A stretch of DNA of 54,519 nucleotides from Desulfobacterales bacterium (GTDB lineage: Bacteria; Desulfobacterota; Desulfobacteria; Desulfobacterales; JAHEIW01): assembly GCA_020348305.1 (NCBI GenBank), contig CP070746.1, forward strand, positions 6,026,278-6,080,796, written 5' to 3'. Under the pieces are notes generated by a model that did no database searches, had not been told where the DNA came from, and saw only the letters and a list, made by a program, of their open reading frames with translations. The position numbers were made by a program, and so were the translations under genes. Positions within the stretch are counted from its first letter, which is position 1; the number at the start of each line of letters is the position of its first letter. This document shows positions 53,714-54,519 of this stretch, in pieces.

Positions 53714-54519
53714 TTGCAATGCCCGAAGTGTCAGTTTGATAATGCCGATGGCATGAATTTCTGCGGAAAGTGCGGAACAAAATTAGAAAGATTTTGTCCG
53801 CAGTGCAATTTTGGGAATCCAAGTGGATATGAATTTTGCGGAAAATGTGGATACAAGCTATCCCTTCCTTCAGAAACCGCTACCAAAGAACTTTCCTTTG
53901 ATGAAAAATTAACCAAGATTCAAAAATACCTTCCTAAAGGTTTAACAGAAAAAATCCTATCTCAAAAAGACCGGATCGAAGGCGAACGGAAGCAAGTTAC
54001 GGTGATGTTCTGCGACATGGAGGGCTTTACCCCTCTATCAGAATTGCTGGGTATCGAAGAAGCCTACTCGATCATGGATCAGGTTTACGAAATTTTGATT
54101 CACAAAGTCCACGACTATGAGGGTACGGTCAACGAGATGACCGGTGATGGCATTATGGCGCTATTCGGAGCTCCCGTTGCTTTGGAGGATGCACCGCAAC
54201 GAGCGATTCGATCGAGCCTTGCCATTCACCGGGAAATGGCGAAATTCAGTGACCAATTGAAGCGAGAAAAAAAAGATATCCCGCCTGTTAAAATGCGAAT
54301 CGGTATTCATACCGGACCGGTGGTGGTGGGTACTCTGGGTAACGATCTGCGAGTTGAGTTCAAGGCAGTTGGCGATACGGTAAATCTGGCCTCCAGAATG
54401 GAAGCACAGGCCCAAGCCGGAACAACCTATATTACAGAGGATACATTCAAACTCACAGAAGGATTATTTCGCTTTGAGGGCTTGGGCCAGCGGGTGATTA
54501 AGGGCAAGGAAGAACCGAT
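53714..54519 (+). CDS. Class III adenylate/guanylate cyclase with zinc ribbons (partial, runs off window)
   Basis: The frame has no stop before the window end: 268 codons are visible. It starts at TTG 53714, with GGAGGG seven bases upstream. Two double-Cys zinc ribbons (CPKC...CGKCG and CPQC...CGKCG) fill residues 3-55. The cyclase domain then shows the first metal-binding Asp in VTVMFCDMEGFTPLSE (near 95-110), the second in MTGDGIMALFG, and the GDTVNLASRMEA segment that supports catalysis. Such proteins usually continue into an AAA/TPR region beyond the visible end. It makes cyclic AMP or GMP. Confidence 0.88.
   Translation, partial: MQCPKCQFDNADGMNFCGKCGTKLERFCPQCNFGNPSGYEFCGKCGYKLSLPSETATKELSFDEKLTKIQKYLPKGLTEKILSQKDRIEGERKQVTVMFCDMEGFTPLSELLGIEEAYSIMDQVYEILIHKVHDYEGTVNEMTGDGIMALFGAPVALEDAPQRAIRSSLAIHREMAKFSDQLKREKKDIPPVKMRIGIHTGPVVVGTLGNDLRVEFKAVGDTVNLASRMEAQAQAGTTYITEDTFKLTEGLFRFEGLGQRVIKGKEEP

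Noticed and set aside
1..54519. tRNA or rRNA genes
   Set aside because: No stretch showed a tRNA cloverleaf with TTCGA loop or rRNA-like sequence by eye; a tRNAscan run would settle this.

Overview
The window looks like chromosomal DNA from a Desulfobacterota-type (sulfate-reducer-like) bacterium of moderate GC. This is inferred from gene content: two UGA-selenocysteine proteins, a zinc-type UroD-family methyltransferase, paired acyl-CoA dehydrogenases, a Liv-type ABC transporter fused in an operon to an acyl-CoA ligase, a DUF4911 gene beside miaB, and large hybrid histidine kinases. No rRNA, tRNA, CRISPR array, prophage or intact insertion sequence was seen. TTG start codons with good ribosome binding sites are frequent.

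Layout. 1-10 kb: a broken MscS fragment abuts a giant MscK-like channel; a sensor kinase, an ABM-domain protein and a second MscS/MscK-like channel follow. 10-16 kb: a UroD-family protein, then a lipid/acyl-CoA block (SDR, MBL hydrolase, two acyl-CoA dehydrogenases) whose spacers are full of degenerate repeats. 16-22 kb: a housekeeping block (RNase Z-like, a small unknown, RecJ, DUF4911, MiaB, BFN nuclease) with a leftover SDR 3' end. 22-32 kb: lone receiver, two alpha/beta hydrolases, a second hybrid kinase, DUF1566, AsmA, a hydrolase-OsmC fusion, and a GrdB-family selenoprotein read through an in-frame UGA. 32-39 kb: a six-gene operon (substrate-binding protein, LivH, LivM, LivG, LivF, acyl-CoA ligase) that probably imports and CoA-activates a carboxylic acid. 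39-48 kb: nitroreductase, a selenocysteine peroxiredoxin, a truncated PduO-type adenosyltransferase, PLP dehydratase, SMUG1 DNA glycosylase, membrane proteins, a GNAT that lost its start codon beside a MITE-like element, a hotdog thioesterase and PanB. 47-54.5 kb: queuosine-salvage enzyme, a MoaD-like protein lacking the terminal Gly-Gly next to a His/Cys-tailed protein, a HAD phosphatase, a cyclic-2,3-diphosphoglycerate-synthetase-like NTPase paired with carbamate kinase, a zinc-ribbon membrane protein, and a class III nucleotide cyclase that runs off the end.

Main points of interest: two selenoproteins that ordinary gene calling splits in two (31347-32090 and 40079-40723), each with UxxC and a possible SECIS hairpin; the NTPase-carbamate kinase pair; several gene remnants (MscS, SDR, PduO, GNAT); and families of intergenic palindromes and short-phrase repeats, including one 170-bp element with 31-bp terminal inverted repeats.
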